A DNA stretch of 64,000 bases from Apodemus sylvaticus (GCF_947179515.1 NC_067492.1:13818416-13882415); one strand, 5' to 3'; counted from the first letter of the stretch, positions 11,118 to 22,203 are shown. Translations and numbers: made by a program. The notes: generated from the sequence alone by a model not told the origin.

Positions 11118-11527
11118 GTCTGTTTCATCTATTTTCTTGTCCATGTGTAATGCATTTATCCATCCATCCATCTGAACTTTTAATGTAATGCAATGCTTTC
11201 CCTGCGAAACATTTGTGGGAAGAATCTGTAAGAGTCTTTTTGGAATGTATGATATAGGAAGTACTTAGGGATTTTAGAGGCTAATGATGATGTCCTTGTT
11301 ATCAGGGATCACATGTATCTGAATTCATTTGTGGAGTAGTCTCAGAGGAAACCTAGCACCATCAAGCTGAAACAAGACATCTGAGTGTGATCCTGTGTTA
11401 TCTCAAAGCGGGTTTGACTTGTGAATAGATTCAACAAATGACCTATTGACAGTTCAGTAAGTATCACTAATTTGGGACACTGAGGCATAAGTTCATTCAA
11501 GGATCTTAAGGATGTCCAGAGAGCATG

Positions 11528-11528
<1 letters not shown>
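11116..11528. other. Unrecognised sequence between two CT tracts
   Basis: Starts with a short ATCC run (11155-11172). Nothing further recognised. Confidence 0.4.
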
Positions 11529-11593
<65 letters not shown>

Positions 11594-11596
11594 TTA

Positions 11597-11640
<44 letters not shown>
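11529..11640. repeat. Compound (TC)n(AC)n microsatellite
   Basis: TC repeats to 11622 with two short interruptions (TATCTCTCTTTATC near 11585-11600), switching cleanly to AC repeats. Second long homopyrimidine tract within 600 bases. Confidence 0.95.
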
Positions 11641-11641
<1 letters not shown>

Positions 11642-11986
11642 GACACATACCTTGTGCAGTTGCTTAATGATGAATACAGGTCTAAAGTATATCAAAGTGC
11701 TCTCTACCCATGCTGTGAGACTTTTGTGTTGCTATTAGCAGGCAGTAATTGGCAACCAATTCTATCTTCTCAAATTGTATAGATACTGTGAGAGCCAAAG
11801 CTCTGTAAAGAGTGTGTTGACCACTTAATACATTATGCTGTGAAAGGCATAGGACCAGGGAGTCATATACCCTCCATCATGGCATTTTCCATTCCTCTTT
11901 CCATGTCTCTCCTCTGTTTATTTTCTTGTGTCTACATGCCTCTCTGTTGCTGGCCTGTCTAGCTGTCTGTCTTTCTATCTGTCCAA
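11641..11986. other. Unrecognised unique sequence
   Basis: No recognised repeat or gene. A short CTGTCT-rich stretch lies near 11950-11985. Confidence 0.4.
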
Positions 11987-12352
11987 TGCTGTCTAGTTTT
12001 ATGTTAGCTTGACACAAACTGGAGTCACTTGAGAAGAAACTTCAATAAGAAAATTCCCCCACCAGATTGACTAATGGGTAAACCTGTGCATTTTTTGATT
12101 GATGATTGGTATGGGAGGGTTCAATACCTTGTGTGCAGTGCTACTCCTAAGCAAGTGCTCCTGGGTAATATAAAAGATCAGGCTGAGAAAGCCAGTAAAC
12201 TGTGTTCTTCCATGGCCTCGGCATCACTTCCTACCTCAAGTTTCTGCCCTGACATCTCTGTAGGACATACTACAATGTATGAGATAAACCTTCTCTTCAC
12301 CAAGTTGACACTGATCATGGTCTTTTATCATAGTAACAGAAGCCCTAAGATA
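11987..12352 (+). mobile_element. ORR1/MT-like solitary LTR, nearly complete
   Basis: About 366 bp. The 5' end has 'tagttttatgttagcttgac', then 'caataagaaaattcccccac', 'ttccatggcctcggcatcac' and 'gagataaaccttctc' (polyadenylation region), and a 3' end 'atcatagtaacagaagccct'. The order and size match a rodent MaLR-type LTR. No flanking retroviral body, so a solo LTR. Confidence 0.7.
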
Positions 12353-12635
12353 CTTTCTTTCTGTTTATTGTCATCTACCAGCATACCCATTATTCATTTA
12401 GTGTTGTATCACATATTTATCTGTTATCTATCTACCTGCTGTTTATCTATTCATCTATATCTGCCTATATATTCAGTTATCTATCATTGATCTATTAGTC
12501 AATCTCTTTACCTATCTACTTGTCTAACATTTATTATCTGTCTGTCCAGCATTTATCTGTCTAGCACTATCATCTATCTTCCTATCTACTTATCTAACAT
12601 CCTTCTATCTATCAGATAATACACACATTATTTGT
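12353..12635. repeat. Degenerate (TATC)n tract
   Basis: Imperfect TCTATCTA/CATTTATC/TGTCTGTC words starting at the LTR 3' end. Not a clean microsatellite, so likely old. Confidence 0.8.
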
Positions 12636-12879
12636 TACTTGTCCCTTCTATACCATCTACCTATCTTTACTTCTTTCTCCACATCCATCCATTTATTTGG
12701 TATTTATTGGTTGACACAAATTATCTACCCAACATATAGAACTCAGACTTGAATGGAGTCTTGATTCTGAAGATGCTGTCCACATGGGTGGTGGGCACAG
12801 GAATAATGGACGTACTGTACTCTTACCCTCAACACTCTCTTTCCAGTTCTTCTTAGTAATTCATTCTACTGCTTGGTTT

Positions 12880-12998
12880 TCATAATGCTTTTCTCTCTTT
12901 TCCCTCTCTCTTTCTCTCTCTTTTTCATTTCCCTTTTTTCTTTCTTATCCCCTCCCCCTTCTATTTTCTCCTCTCCGTTCCCTCTTCTCTATCAAAAA
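12880..12998. repeat. Pyrimidine-rich tract
   Basis: CT-rich low-complexity sequence. It precedes a sense B3 SINE. 12636-12879 shows nothing recognisable. Confidence 0.75.
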
Positions 12999-13225
12999 GA
13001 AGATGGTTCAGCATCTCCCCAGATATACCCACTACTCTTGCAAAGGACAAGGTTTAGTTCCCAGCACCCACATCAGGCTGCTTTCAAGCTCCTGTAACTC
13101 CAGATCCAGAGTATTTGATACCTTCTTCTAGCCTCCAAGGGCTCTAGATGCCCATGGTGCACATACACTCATTCGGGCACACACATGCACATAAAGATAA
13201 TAATCTTTCAAAAGTGGAAGACAGA
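12999..13225 (+). mobile_element. B3 SINE
   Basis: The head 'gaagatggttcagcatctcc' is followed by 'ggtttagttcccagcaccca' (box-B), then 'gctcctgtaactccagatcc' and 'cttctagcctccaagggctc', and an A-rich tail with 'acataaagataataatcttt'. This order is diagnostic of B3. Confidence 0.75.
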
Positions 13226-13554
13226 AATTTCCTGTAAAGTTGGCAAGAGTTGTAAAGGATCAACCATCCTTCTTGAGATTTCGTACAATAAGCTTGACTT
13301 TGAGAACATCATCTAGAGTCCACTTTCTTTTTAACATTTGTCTGTGTTTTGTTTAAAGTAGAGAAGGGGAAAGACATCTGAGAGCCAATTAGCCTCTCAT
13401 TAGGAAAAGGAATAGAAACACAAACAATTGCTCTGTCCCATTGTAATAAATCTAGACCTGTGGGCAGGAGACAACTGCGTGAGTAAACCACTTGATATGT
13501 GAGTATGAGAAACTGAGCTCAGAGCTGCAAAATCAGTTTTCAGAAGCTGCTCAA
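13226..13554. other. Unrecognised unique sequence
   Basis: No repeat or gene signature seen. Confidence 0.4.
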
Positions 13555-13815
13555 GTGGTCTATGCTTGTATTGCTGGGTTAGAGAGGAGGTATGGGATAC
13601 AGATAGAAGGACCCTAGTCTTTCTGGCCAACCAATCTGGCCCAAATGGTGAGTTCCAAGTTCAGTGAGAGATGTTGATTCATAAAACAAGGCTGATATCA
13701 GTCTAGGAAGATACCTTATCATTCTCTGTCTGACCCCTGCACATGAATACATGGTTATGTACACAAGCACACATGTGCTCCCACATACAAGCAAAACGCA
13801 GATTAAAAGACATGT
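13555..13815 (+). mobile_element. tRNA-derived rodent SINE, 3' two thirds
   Basis: 'tctttctggccaaccaatct', 'atggtgagttccaagttcag' and 'gtgagagatgttgattcata' match the middle of the long B3-related SINE. The tail region 'ctgacccctgcacatgaata' and a CACA-rich end follow. The head is missing or unrecognisable. Confidence 0.55.
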
Positions 13816-14278
13816 AGAAACATACATGGTGACAAAAAAAAAATCACAGTCCTTTGAGAACTAGACAAATAATTCTTTGGCTAATGTTCTTGGTCCCTGA
13901 CTTCTATCCAACTCTTACACAAAAGGGCCAGAGGAGACATAGATAAATATAGAGAGAAAAAGAGAGAAATGAAGATACTAAGTTATCCCAAAGGGCATTC
14001 CTGTATTAGTCATCTTATAAAAATGATATGTACCACAGAATATCTATTTTTAGAGGCCAGGAGGTTCTGTGAAGCAGTTCAGATGTCGGCAAAGACCCAT
14101 AGGCCAGCTCCCAGCAATGATATTGGATATTTGGCTATCTGCTTTATTTTAACTGCGAATGGCTGGTACTGACCACAAGGACGTGTTGGCCACTTGGGGA
14201 TGGTGTGTCAAGCCCATATACTTCTTCAAAGGCATAGGGCATGCTTTGTGTACTTTTTCTCTACTTCCTAGGCTTGGC
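13816..14278. other. Unrecognised unique sequence
   Basis: Contains an A9 run near 13834 and short GAGAAA words near 13950-13970. Nothing else recognised. Confidence 0.4.
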
Positions 14279-14296
14279 ACCACACACACACACATA

Positions 14297-14355
<59 letters not shown>
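14279..14355. repeat. Compound (CA)n(GA)n microsatellite
   Basis: CA repeats with one TA interruption to about 14313, then GA repeats to 14355. Confidence 0.95.
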
Positions 14356-14359
<4 letters not shown>

Positions 14360-14462
14360 CTAGTTCATATTATGCCTTTTGTACTTTCATTCCTGACAAA
14401 TGCAGTTGTTCCTGACTCTCATACAATAAGAATCCAACTTTATCTACCAGCTGGAGAATTAT

Positions 14463-14652
14463 CTTAGTGGTTGACAGCATCCATTGCTCTTTCAGAGAAG
14501 CCATGCTTGGTTGGCAATGCTGTACCCCTCACCTGTAACTCCAGCTCCAGCTCCATGGGATCTGATATGCTTTTCTGACCCATATACTTGTGGTATAGAT
14601 TCATATGGACTCATAGGAATAAGTAAAAATAAACCTATGAAGAAAAGAATTC
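14463..14652 (+). mobile_element. B3 SINE, 5'-eroded
   Basis: 'ttggcaatgctgtacccctc', 'acctgtaactccagctccag', 'catgggatctgatatgcttt' and a tail 'taagtaaaaataaacc' follow the B3 3' half. The tRNA-like head is degraded. Confidence 0.6.
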
Positions 14653-14683
14653 AATTCCTTAGGTTGGTTTGTTTGCTTGCTTG

Positions 14684-14769
14684 CTTTTTGTTTTGTTCTG
14701 TTTTGTTCTGTTTTGTTTTGTTTTGTTTTGTTTTGTTTTGTTTTGTTTTGTTTTGTTTTGTTTTGTTTG
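14684..14769. repeat. (TTTTG)n pentanucleotide repeat
   Basis: About 16 units, the first few containing TTCTG variants and the rest nearly perfect. Its reverse complement (CAAAA)n is the usual expanded tail of an antisense SINE: the segment to the right ('gggtgttatgcagaccagga', 14780-14799) is a weak antisense B1-like match. Confidence 0.95.
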
Positions 14770-15221
14770 GGATTTGGTAGGGTGTTATGCAGACCAGGAT
14801 GGTCTGGAAGAATATGGTATGGGCAAGTGGCCTGCTCATTTCTTCTAATCTGATCAGTACACACAGTCCACCCATTCTCCCTCATGACTCTTGCCTAATT
14901 TCATAAAGATGGGGCCATTTGATGCTTCTCTTCTGGGTTCAAAGACATCAGTGAAGCAGGCAGAAGTGAATCACCCCCTGAAGAGCAAACCCTTTTCATA
15001 CATAATCAACTGGCTGTTGTTTTTTCCTTTTCCTCTTTCATTTATCAAAATCCTCATGCAAGTTGGTTCTGGAAGATCAAATTCTTCTTTGCTTACAAGG
15101 CTGCTCTGGCGGCAGACCCATGTCTCGGATGGCATGAGGGTACCAGCAGCTGGGAGACCACAGACGCTGGGAGCGCTGGCCTCTTGCCTCCTCCCTTGGC
15201 TATTCTCAGAACAAAGTTCCA
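14770..15221. other. Unique sequence with possible antisense B1 remnant at 14770-14870
   Basis: The first 100 bases beyond the TTTTG tract resemble antisense B1 weakly. From 14890 on nothing is recognised. 15110-15190 is relatively GC-rich with a few CpGs. Confidence 0.3.
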
Positions 15222-15385
15222 GCCTTTTTTTTTTTTTTTTTGCCACACACTCCAGTGAAGTTGTTGGAGAGTGGTGTGGTAGCACATGCCTGAAATTCTA
15301 CCCCTAGAGAAACTGAGGTCAATGAATCATGAGTTGAAAACTAGCCTGAGCTGTAGAGTAAGAGCCCACCACCTCCAGCCAAAGA
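15222..15385 (+). mobile_element. B1/B4-like SINE fragment beside a T run
   Basis: 'ggtgtggtagcacatgcctg' at 15276 is the B1-type head, followed by 'actgaggtcaatgaatcatg' and 'aaaactagcctgagctgtag'. A T20 run (15222-15241) precedes it, probably the tail of a separate antisense element. Confidence 0.6.
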
Positions 15386-15545
15386 GACAAACTGTGTCAA
15401 ATACTTGGAGAACCAGGTATTGCTGGAGTAGGCTTGTCAACGTTAGAAAGTACAGTGACAAGAAGCCTGGTTCAGTTTGAGCATTATACAAAAACTGTAT
15501 TTTTAGAATAAATAGTTACAACTCGATGCTGGGATCTGCCTTGAG

Positions 15546-15581
15546 TTTCTCTCTCTCTCTCTTTTTTTTTTTTTTTTTCTT
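15546..15581. repeat. CT run plus poly-T
   Basis: (CT)n followed by about 18 T. 15386-15545 and 15582-15985 show no recognised element. Confidence 0.85.
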
Positions 15582-15985
15582 TTCTGAATCTCAAACAGGT
15601 GCCTGCAACCTGCTTTGTCTGACAGCCTAAGTATGATGTGCCTTCCTCAATGGTACTTGGCTAATTCTGAACCCACCCATGAGCCTTGCCTGGTTGTAGA
15701 ACACGTAGGTGTCAGGGATGGACCTTGTGTCTCTATACCCCACTGTCTCTGTCCCCTTATAATTTACAGGGCTTAAAGATTTCTGGTTTAGAAAATGCTT
15801 TCCTGATGCTTATAAAGGGAAGAGGCACAAATAATAGGGGCTTCCTTGCCCTAACCCTCCTCCCTGCTTTGATTTACTTTCTTGAAAACCTGGATGCTAC
15901 CCCTGAGAAAGGCTCAGGTCAGGGAAAAGAGTATAAAATGTCCACAGCAACAGCAGTAAGACATGGTATGTTGCCAGCTGCTTCT

Positions 15986-16200
15986 CTTCCTACTTGGCCC
16001 ACATTGGCTTTGAACTCAGGATCCCCTAGCATCAGCTTCTCCAGAGCTGGGATCCCCAGCTCATCCTATTCTCCAGCTACTTCATTGGAATGTGGAGTAG
16101 AAATAGGCTCCAACACCATTCTGAGAATAGCTCCTGATACCCCTGCCTCTGCCTCCCACGTGCTGGGATTACAGGTGTGCACCACTGTGCCCAGCTATCC
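15986..16200 (-). mobile_element. Antisense B1-type SINE, interrupted or duplicated
   Basis: 16140-16198 is a clear reverse-complement B1 head ('gcctctgcctcccacgtgct', 'gggattacaggtgtgcacca'). A second antisense-like segment, 'ggctttgaactcaggatccc', lies at 16009-16028. About 75 unrelated bases separate the two, suggesting either an insertion or two copies. Confidence 0.65.
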
Positions 16201-16885
16201 AATTACTTAGCAGAGTGTGGAGCTGCAAGAGACTGTGACTCTGTTCTGAGAATAGCCTGTGTCTATTTCACCCGCCTGACCCCACAGACACCCAGTGAGG
16301 CAGAAAGAAATCCGAGCAACTCGGAGACTGGAGTATTATGACTTCACAAAAAAATCTTATTGGCGGAATGAGTCCATGGCATGTCCTGGTTTCTCAAGTC
16401 CTCTGGCACCTCCCTCTCCTCCCCCTCCCCCTAACAGATACACATGTGTTTGCTTCAAGTGTCTATTCTAACCATGGAGAGGTGGGTGAAGGGAAATCAA
16501 TGATCATTTCTGCTGTAGTTAGGCCTGCAGGGTACAGTGAAGGGAAAAACTGAGAGTTTTAAAGGGAGTCAGTAAGTCATGGTTCACCATTAATTCATTT
16601 TGTTAAAATAGTGGAGAGAGTTTGCAAACCTCAGAGAATCAGAGGCAAAAATAACCATCACTCATTCCTTCAGTGACTGGAGAAGCCTGGATAGACATCT
16701 GAATCTCTTTGGATTTATCTATCATTGCATAAATAAATTCCATCTACTCCTATTTGTGGGTATAACAAAACGTGCTTTATAGGATTGATAATATTCTTCA
16801 CAACTTTAACCTTAGTTCATCTAACTCACTGTGTGTGTGTTATTCCAAGAAAAAAAAAGTACATGTTTTTCACAAAATGAAATGT
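16201..16885. other. Unrecognised unique sequence
   Basis: Contains a short C-rich run near 16413-16432 and an A8 run near 16850. No repeat or gene recognised. Confidence 0.4.
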
Positions 16886-17215
16886 AAGGCCTAGGGGTGT
16901 GGTCCAGGTGTCAGGGTGTCTGTCCACCTAGCATATGCAAAGGCATGGGTCCAGTGTTCAGCACCCCATAAACCGGACATGGCAATGCCTGTCATTCCCA
17001 GACTTATAAAAGGGAGCATTGAGCCTAAGCCCAATTCTGATGACTTCATATTGGGAAAAACAAAACATAACAAAAAAAAGATCCCAGTGCTTTTTTATGC
17101 TCAAGTCTCACACACGAATTCAAGGCACAAAGATAGATGGATCAGAAGTTCAAGGTCATCTTGTACCTAGTTGAGTTTGAGGTCATCTAGGAACGGGAAA
17201 GATTCTGTCATAAAA
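16886..17215 (+). mobile_element. B4 SINE with internal extra sequence
   Basis: The ID-like head ('cacctagcatatgcaaaggc', 'gtccagtgttcagcacccc') is followed by a B1-like part ('ggacatggcaatgcctgtca'). After an A-rich stretch at 17055-17080 a second SINE-like segment appears ('gatcccagtgc', 'agaagttcaaggtcatcttg'). Either one B4 disrupted by an A-rich insertion or two adjacent SINEs. Confidence 0.55.
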
Positions 17216-17496
17216 GAAAATGAGGTGTCAGCATTTCCCAGTAGAAGACATAGAGAGCCCTAATATAAATATCTAAGTAGCTCCACAACACAAAAGATTT
17301 TCAGTGGGACATAATGCCACCCATGTAAAATTCACAACTGACCTCATACAATGCCAGGTTACATGCAAAACACCAGTGCATTAAAAAATATTGCCTAGCA
17401 TTGTCTTTTGCAGGCATGAGGTACATCTGAGATTTAAGTTAAGATTAGACAGAGATTCTGTTCTCAAAACACCTGGAGGTCTGTGTCAAAGAAACC

Positions 17497-17575
17497 AAAA
17501 AAAAAAAAAAAAAAAAAAAAGCAAAAAAGCAAAACAAAACATAAACAACAAACAAACAAACCAAAACAACCAGGC
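17497..17575. repeat. Poly-A and A-rich tract
   Basis: A24 run followed by AAAC/AACA-rich sequence. Likely the tail of a sense SINE; decayed SINE-like text lies at about 17390-17496. Confidence 0.85.
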
Positions 17576-17939
17576 CACCAAGCTGCCTCTAGCTCTGAGC
17601 GTTGGATTAAAGGACCCTCTGCTTCCATTAATGTGTATTTCTTTTCACTTCCTTGAACCTTGAATTCTACATTTGCTTCTTTGTTCTCTGAGATAGGATA
17701 TTGCTTTGTGCTGCTGACCCATGACCTCCCTGATTCAGTCTCCTGTGCAGTCAGGTTATCGACATATCCCACCATGGCTGTCTGAGTGTGGGCTCTGAGC
17801 CTGAATTTGCCTTTCCAAGTCCTTGGTGAGATGGGGCAGGCCAGAGGAAGAGGCTGTGGGGTTCTGCAGATAAATTTAGGTCTCTGGGTTTTGACTATGT
17901 ATAAATCCACAAGCAAAACAGTCTAGTTTCTCCTTTGAT
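17576..17939. other. Mostly unrecognised
   Basis: 17685-17790 is weakly similar to antisense B1 ('ctctgagataggatattgct'). Nothing else recognised. Confidence 0.3.
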
Positions 17940-18108
17940 TTTTATGTTTGTGTTTCTGTATATGTGTGAGTGTGCATGTATGTACTATGTATATGTTTGT
18001 GCATATGTGTTCATGGGTGTGGGCACAAGCATGTGTGTGTGTCGGGGGGGGGGGCACTTGTGCATGCAAGTTGTGCACACATGTGCATGTGTCTGTTCAT
18101 CTATATGC
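17940..18108. repeat. Degenerate (TG)n with a G run
   Basis: TG/TATG-rich low-complexity DNA, with a run of G near 18043-18053. It is the expanded tail of the antisense SINE to its right. Confidence 0.8.
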
Positions 18109-18408
18109 CTGTGTTTGTGTGTACAGATACATGCAAAGGCCAGATGTTGGCATTGGGTTTCTTTCTCAATTATTTTCTGCTTATTTGACTGAGACAGGAT
18201 CTCTTGATGAGCCCAGAACTTACTGGCTTGGCTAATCTGGCTAGTCAGCGCTTCCTAAGGTCCTTGCCTCAGTCTCCCAAGAATTGCAATGACAGATGGA
18301 TGTCTTGCCATGTCTGCTCTACTTCTGTATGGGTTCTGGAGATGCAAACTCCAATCCTTACACTCAGGGTCTCCCCAGCCTACTCAGGCTTCATAAATTA
18401 GAAATGTG
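18109..18408 (-). mobile_element. Long tRNA-derived SINE, antisense
   Basis: 'ggccagatgttggcattggg', 'gagacaggatctcttgatga', 'ggctaatctggctagtcagc' and 'ctgccatgtct'-type text, then 'tggagatgcaaactcc', follow the reverse complement of the long B3-related rodent SINE from tail to head. Nearly full length. Confidence 0.6.
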
Positions 18409-18566
18409 AGTCTGGAGACATGTCCTCTAGCTAGAAGAAATGTAAACATTGAGAAGACTTTAAAACAAACTGGTCTGAGGTGTCTTTAGGATTGAGTACC
18501 CCATCAATAAATGTCATCATTAACTTACTTGGTTGGGTCTCAGTTGAGTCTGTCATCCAGGATTCA

Positions 18567-18632
18567 TTATTATTATTGTTGTTATGTAATTATCATCATC
18601 ATCATCATCATCATTATCATTATTATTATTAC
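18567..18632. repeat. (ATT)n/(ATC)n trinucleotide tract
   Basis: Short ATT repeats, a GTT interruption, then ATC repeats and more ATT. It gives the poly-Ile or poly-His frames seen in translation. Confidence 0.9.
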
Positions 18633-18804
18633 TTGTTTGAGCTCTTTAAGAGGAAAATTTCTCCTGATGCTTGGAGAATACAACATTTATCCTCTCTTGA
18701 GTAAAATTAACTTAAAACAACATTTACCAGTGCTGAGATTCCATGCCCCCATCAATGCCTTTAGCCAACATTCTTGAAATGTCAGACCTCCACTAGATAC
18801 TTAT

Positions 18805-18884
18805 CCATATTTTACTCCATTTAACCTTTACGGAGTACCCTCTGAGATATTATTAAATTACTATGGTTATTATTATAAATGCTT
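18805..18884 (+). mobile_element. Possible MIR centre
   Basis: 'tttactccatttaaccttta' then 'tctgagatattattaaatta' and 'tggttattattat' resemble the MIR stretch around 'ctcatttaatcctcac ... ggtactattatt'. Weak. Confidence 0.35.
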
Positions 18885-19000
18885 CTTTTAAAAACATTGA
18901 TTTGGGAATAATTATAGACTTGCAAGAAGTTGCTAAAATGGAACAGAAAGTCTGAGTGTGTTTCCTCCGCAATGCTCCCCCCACAGGGAATTTCTTTTTT
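18885..19000 (+). mobile_element. Ancient LINE-1 3' UTR scrap
   Basis: 'ttgggaataattatagactt', 'gcaagaagttgctaaaatgg' and 'aacagaaagtctgagtgtg' follow a short conserved block in old mammalian LINE-1 3' ends. Short and diverged. Confidence 0.45.
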
Positions 19001-19972
19001 GCTTTCTAGTTTTTGTTCTCTATCTCTGTTTGTCTGTGCACATATTAATGAATAAGGCAAGTATAAGAAGCTGCTGCTCTCCAGCTTCTGGCTAGGGAGG
19101 GGTTGTAACTGGTTAGCTTCAGCTAAGTCTAAAGCAAAGTCCTACATGCAGTTGTCCAGGGGAAGGGAGCACTAATAGATGAGAACCCAGCTGGAGTTTG
19201 CAATGTCTCCTTCTAGACCCAGCCTTTCCTGCTCAATCCTAGCCTATCTCAGAGGGCTTATGGTGGACCATCATCCACTGTGTCCTTCAAGTTTGACCTT
19301 CAGCTGGGAGAGGAACTTGCATTGGCTCTTTAAGAAGACAGGTAAAAATAGAATTTAGGCACCCCCTGTACCCCCATAGCTCCATTTTCTCTCCATGCCA
19401 CCTGAGGCTGCTCAGTGGAGCTCGAGAAGACCCTAATACACAAAACTCTCGGAAATCCTATGTCACTGACCATCTAGATGTGACTGGAGGGAAGGCAGGT
19501 GACTCTGAGTAACCCCCGTGTTTCTGAGTGAGTGGCTGTGGACGAAGAAGCCAAAGATGGTCGGTTTCAGGTTCAGAGTCTGGGATCATTCCACCAGTCA
19601 TGTGCACAAGCATCTACCCAGAGCTCTGACAGTTGCAGGTTCTTAGTAAACTTCATCCGGCATCATTTTGTCCAGAATGCAGGAGCCCAGGCATCCATCT
19701 TAGAGCCCTGCTAGTTGTAGGTTCTTGGCAAGCTTCTCTCTTTCTTTTTGCCTACCTTCAAATAGATATCACACAAACCTTAAGTCAAACTGGGTTTCAT
19801 TAGGAGAACAAGCTACTTAAGATACTGTTTGACATTACTCAGGACCAAGCCCAGCTGCAGCTCTATCATAGACCCTTCCTGCTGAATATAGATGTAGGTA
19901 CGCAAAGAGAATCCTGCTTTGCTTTTGTCTTGTGTGGCTTGGATGATTTGGCTCAGTTCCTACCCAATCCAT
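19001..19972. other. Unrecognised unique sequence
   Basis: No repeat or gene recognised. Two similar stretches, 'agttgcaggttcttagtaaa' (19631) and 'agttgtaggttcttggcaag' (19713), each following 'gagc(t/c)ctg', suggest a short local duplication about 80 bases apart. Confidence 0.4.
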
Positions 19973-20108
19973 ACTTTTTTTTTTTTTTTAATTGGTAGTA
20001 GGGTGTTTTATTTCTTTATTTCTTTTTTGTTTTTTATGGCTGGGAGGTTGTTTTCTTTTGTTTGTTTTTTGTTTGTTTTTTGGTTTTTTGTTTGTTTGTT
20101 TGTTTTTG
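19973..20108. repeat. T-rich tract with (TTTG)n
   Basis: T13 run followed by TTTG/TTTTTGG repeats to 20106. Low complexity. It is probably the tail of an antisense retroelement whose body is no longer recognisable. Confidence 0.85.
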
Positions 20109-20884
20109 CCAAAAGCAAGATGATTCCTCCAGCCACTAGGACAGCCTCTGTTGATCATGTGGGTGGTTCACAGAAGCTAGAAGCCTCCAACCACAGGACT
20201 TGGCAGAACACCGTGCCAGAAAAATCAGAGCACTGCATAGTGGAAGAACCACAGAAGAGAAGGGGGTCAAAAACACTGCTGGGAGCTTGGAATTGAACCT
20301 GGTCAAGGAATTAAAGGGGGCAGAGAACACCATTTCGATATGAGATTCCTGGCAAGTTGACCTGGGGGCTCAGATTCCATTTCAGTCTCGGAAGCCCTTG
20401 CCTTGTACTCTTTTTGGCCTTAAAACAATGTTACAGGTACTACCTTATCAAGCCGACCCTCTCAGGCAGTTCTTATACACCTCTTCGCAGTGTTCTCCAA
20501 AGTAGCCTGAGATTTCTTACAGACTCCCATGTTCCTTTGCTGAGTGTCATCGATGACACTAACCAAATGATGCCCATCCAGGCAGAAGCATCCTAGACAG
20601 CCTGTCCTATGAGGACACTGAGTTTCTGTATTAGAAAATGAACTGGGTAGGGAACTGGTCTCCTTCCTTCTCCCTAGCTGAGCTCTAGAACTCTCCTCCT
20701 ATACCTGCTAAGCTTTGACAGCAGGAGATTCTAAAAGCTGAATAACTCCATTTGTTGGGTGGGGGAGTCCGTGCCTCTACTCTCTTGACATTATTTAAGT
20801 CCCCTCAAAGAAAATAAAAGGCCAGCTCAGAGCTCATTTAGAGAAAAAAATAAAAGAGTAAGACGCTATATTATAATGGTGGAA
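20109..20884. other. Unrecognised unique sequence
   Basis: No repeat family or gene recognised. 20690-20880 is repeat-free and A/T-biased with a possible homeodomain- or MEF-like motif, but nothing decisive. Confidence 0.35.
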
Positions 20885-21058
20885 GGACGGGGCTGGGCTC
20901 AGTGTTCAGAGTACCTGCTGCTCTTGTAGAGGACGAACGCTCAGGCTCCAGCATTCACGTCAGACAACTCATTCCTAACTACATATAACTCCAATTCTAG
21001 GTTATCTGTTAACCTCTGTGGGCACCTGAATGCAAGAAGTACACATGCATACACTCAC

Positions 21059-21096
<38 letters not shown>

Positions 21097-21116
21097 ATCA
21101 AATAAATGAATGATTT
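20885..21116 (+). mobile_element. B3 SINE with CA tail
   Basis: 'ggggctgggctcagtgttca' is the tRNA-like head. 'gctccagcattcacgtcaga' is box-B. 'tataactccaattctaggtt' and 'cctctgtgggcacctgaatg' are B3-specific. The tail is a CA/CG microsatellite (21056-21098) ending in 'aaataaatgaatg'. Confidence 0.75.
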
Positions 21117-21120
21117 TTGC

Positions 21121-21722
21121 CCCACCTAGGGATCCATCCTATCTGCACACACCAAACCCAGACAGTATTGCTGATGCCAAGAAGTGCTTGCTGACAGGAG
21201 CCTGATATAGCTGTCTCCTGAGAGGCTCTGCCAGAGCCTTACCAATACAGTTGTGGATGCTCACAGCTAGCCATTGGATTGAGCATGGAGACCCCAATGG
21301 AGGAGTTAGGGGAAGGACTGAAGGAGCTGAAGGGGTTTGCATCCCCATAGGAAGAACAACAATATCAACCCACCAGATCCCCCCAGAGCTCCCAGGGACT
21401 AAACCACCAACCGAAGAGTACACATGAAGAGACCCATGGCTCCAGCTGCATATGTAGCAGAGGATGGCCTTATCTGGCATCAGTGGGAGGGGGGGTCCTT
21501 GGTACTGTGAAGACTTGATGCCCCAGTGTAGGAAAATGCCACGGTGGTGAGGTGGGAGTGGGTAGGTGGTTGGATGGAGGGGCACCCTCGTAGAAGCAGG
21601 GAGGATGGGTATGGAATAGGGGGTTTGTGGAGTCGAAACTGGGAAGGGGGATAATATTTGAAATGCAAATAAATAAAATAACCAATTTTAAAAAGAAAAG
21701 AGGGAGTAGGAAAAAAAGAAAA
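21121..21722 (+). mobile_element. Murine LINE-1, 3' end of ORF2 and 3' UTR
   Basis: About 600 bp that follow the murid LINE-1 3' end closely: 'gggatccatcctatctgcac', 'ccagatccccccagagctcc', 'gcatatgtagcagaggatgg', 'ttgatgccccagtgtaggaa', then the G-rich 3' UTR, 'taatatttgaaatgcaaata' and an A-rich tail. A strongly 5'-truncated insertion, less diverged than most repeats here. The overlapping frames on both strands are LINE-1 shadows. Confidence 0.92.
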
Positions 21723-22203
21723 AAGGAGAGAGAGAGACTGGAATTTCATGGTCAGTTATAATTAGGAAAAACTTTGAGGCATCACAATCTAATTAGAATA
21801 GTTCCAAAAATATGACCAATCTCTGGAAATAGATAAGTTTACTAACTCATTCCAACTAAGCTGTTTTTTAAAGATAGTATCCCCATGACACTGGGGTTAA
21901 CTTGTCCTGGTTCATAAAGACCTACTAGTAAATTTTCTGAAAATTTCAAGTTTGTCATTATACAAAGCCACCACTAAAAGTCAAACCATGAAAACCTGTG
22001 ATCAGATCATTTCTGCTTTTAAAGTGATACAGAAGTCACAACTTTAAAGGCATCGATATATTATACATATCAATATATTATATTTGTGTTTGTTGTGTGC
22101 ATCTATATACAAGCTTCAAGTGTGATCCTCCCAAGCCATGTTTGATGACATCAAAGCAGCTATAAATGTGCTAAGAATGTGCATATGCAACCACAGCTAC
22201 ATG
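21723..22203. other. Unrecognised AT-rich sequence
   Basis: Begins with the GA-rich end of the LINE-1 tail. 22050-22090 has repeated ATATTA/CATATC words. Nothing else recognised. Confidence 0.4.

Noticed and set aside
15686..16210. 174-codon plus frame
   Set aside because: Its 3' third is an antisense B1 element and no domain is visible. No splice or promoter context supports it.
21139..21749. Minus-strand frames of 71-148 codons
   Set aside because: They lie wholly inside the sense LINE-1 3' end and are shadows of it.
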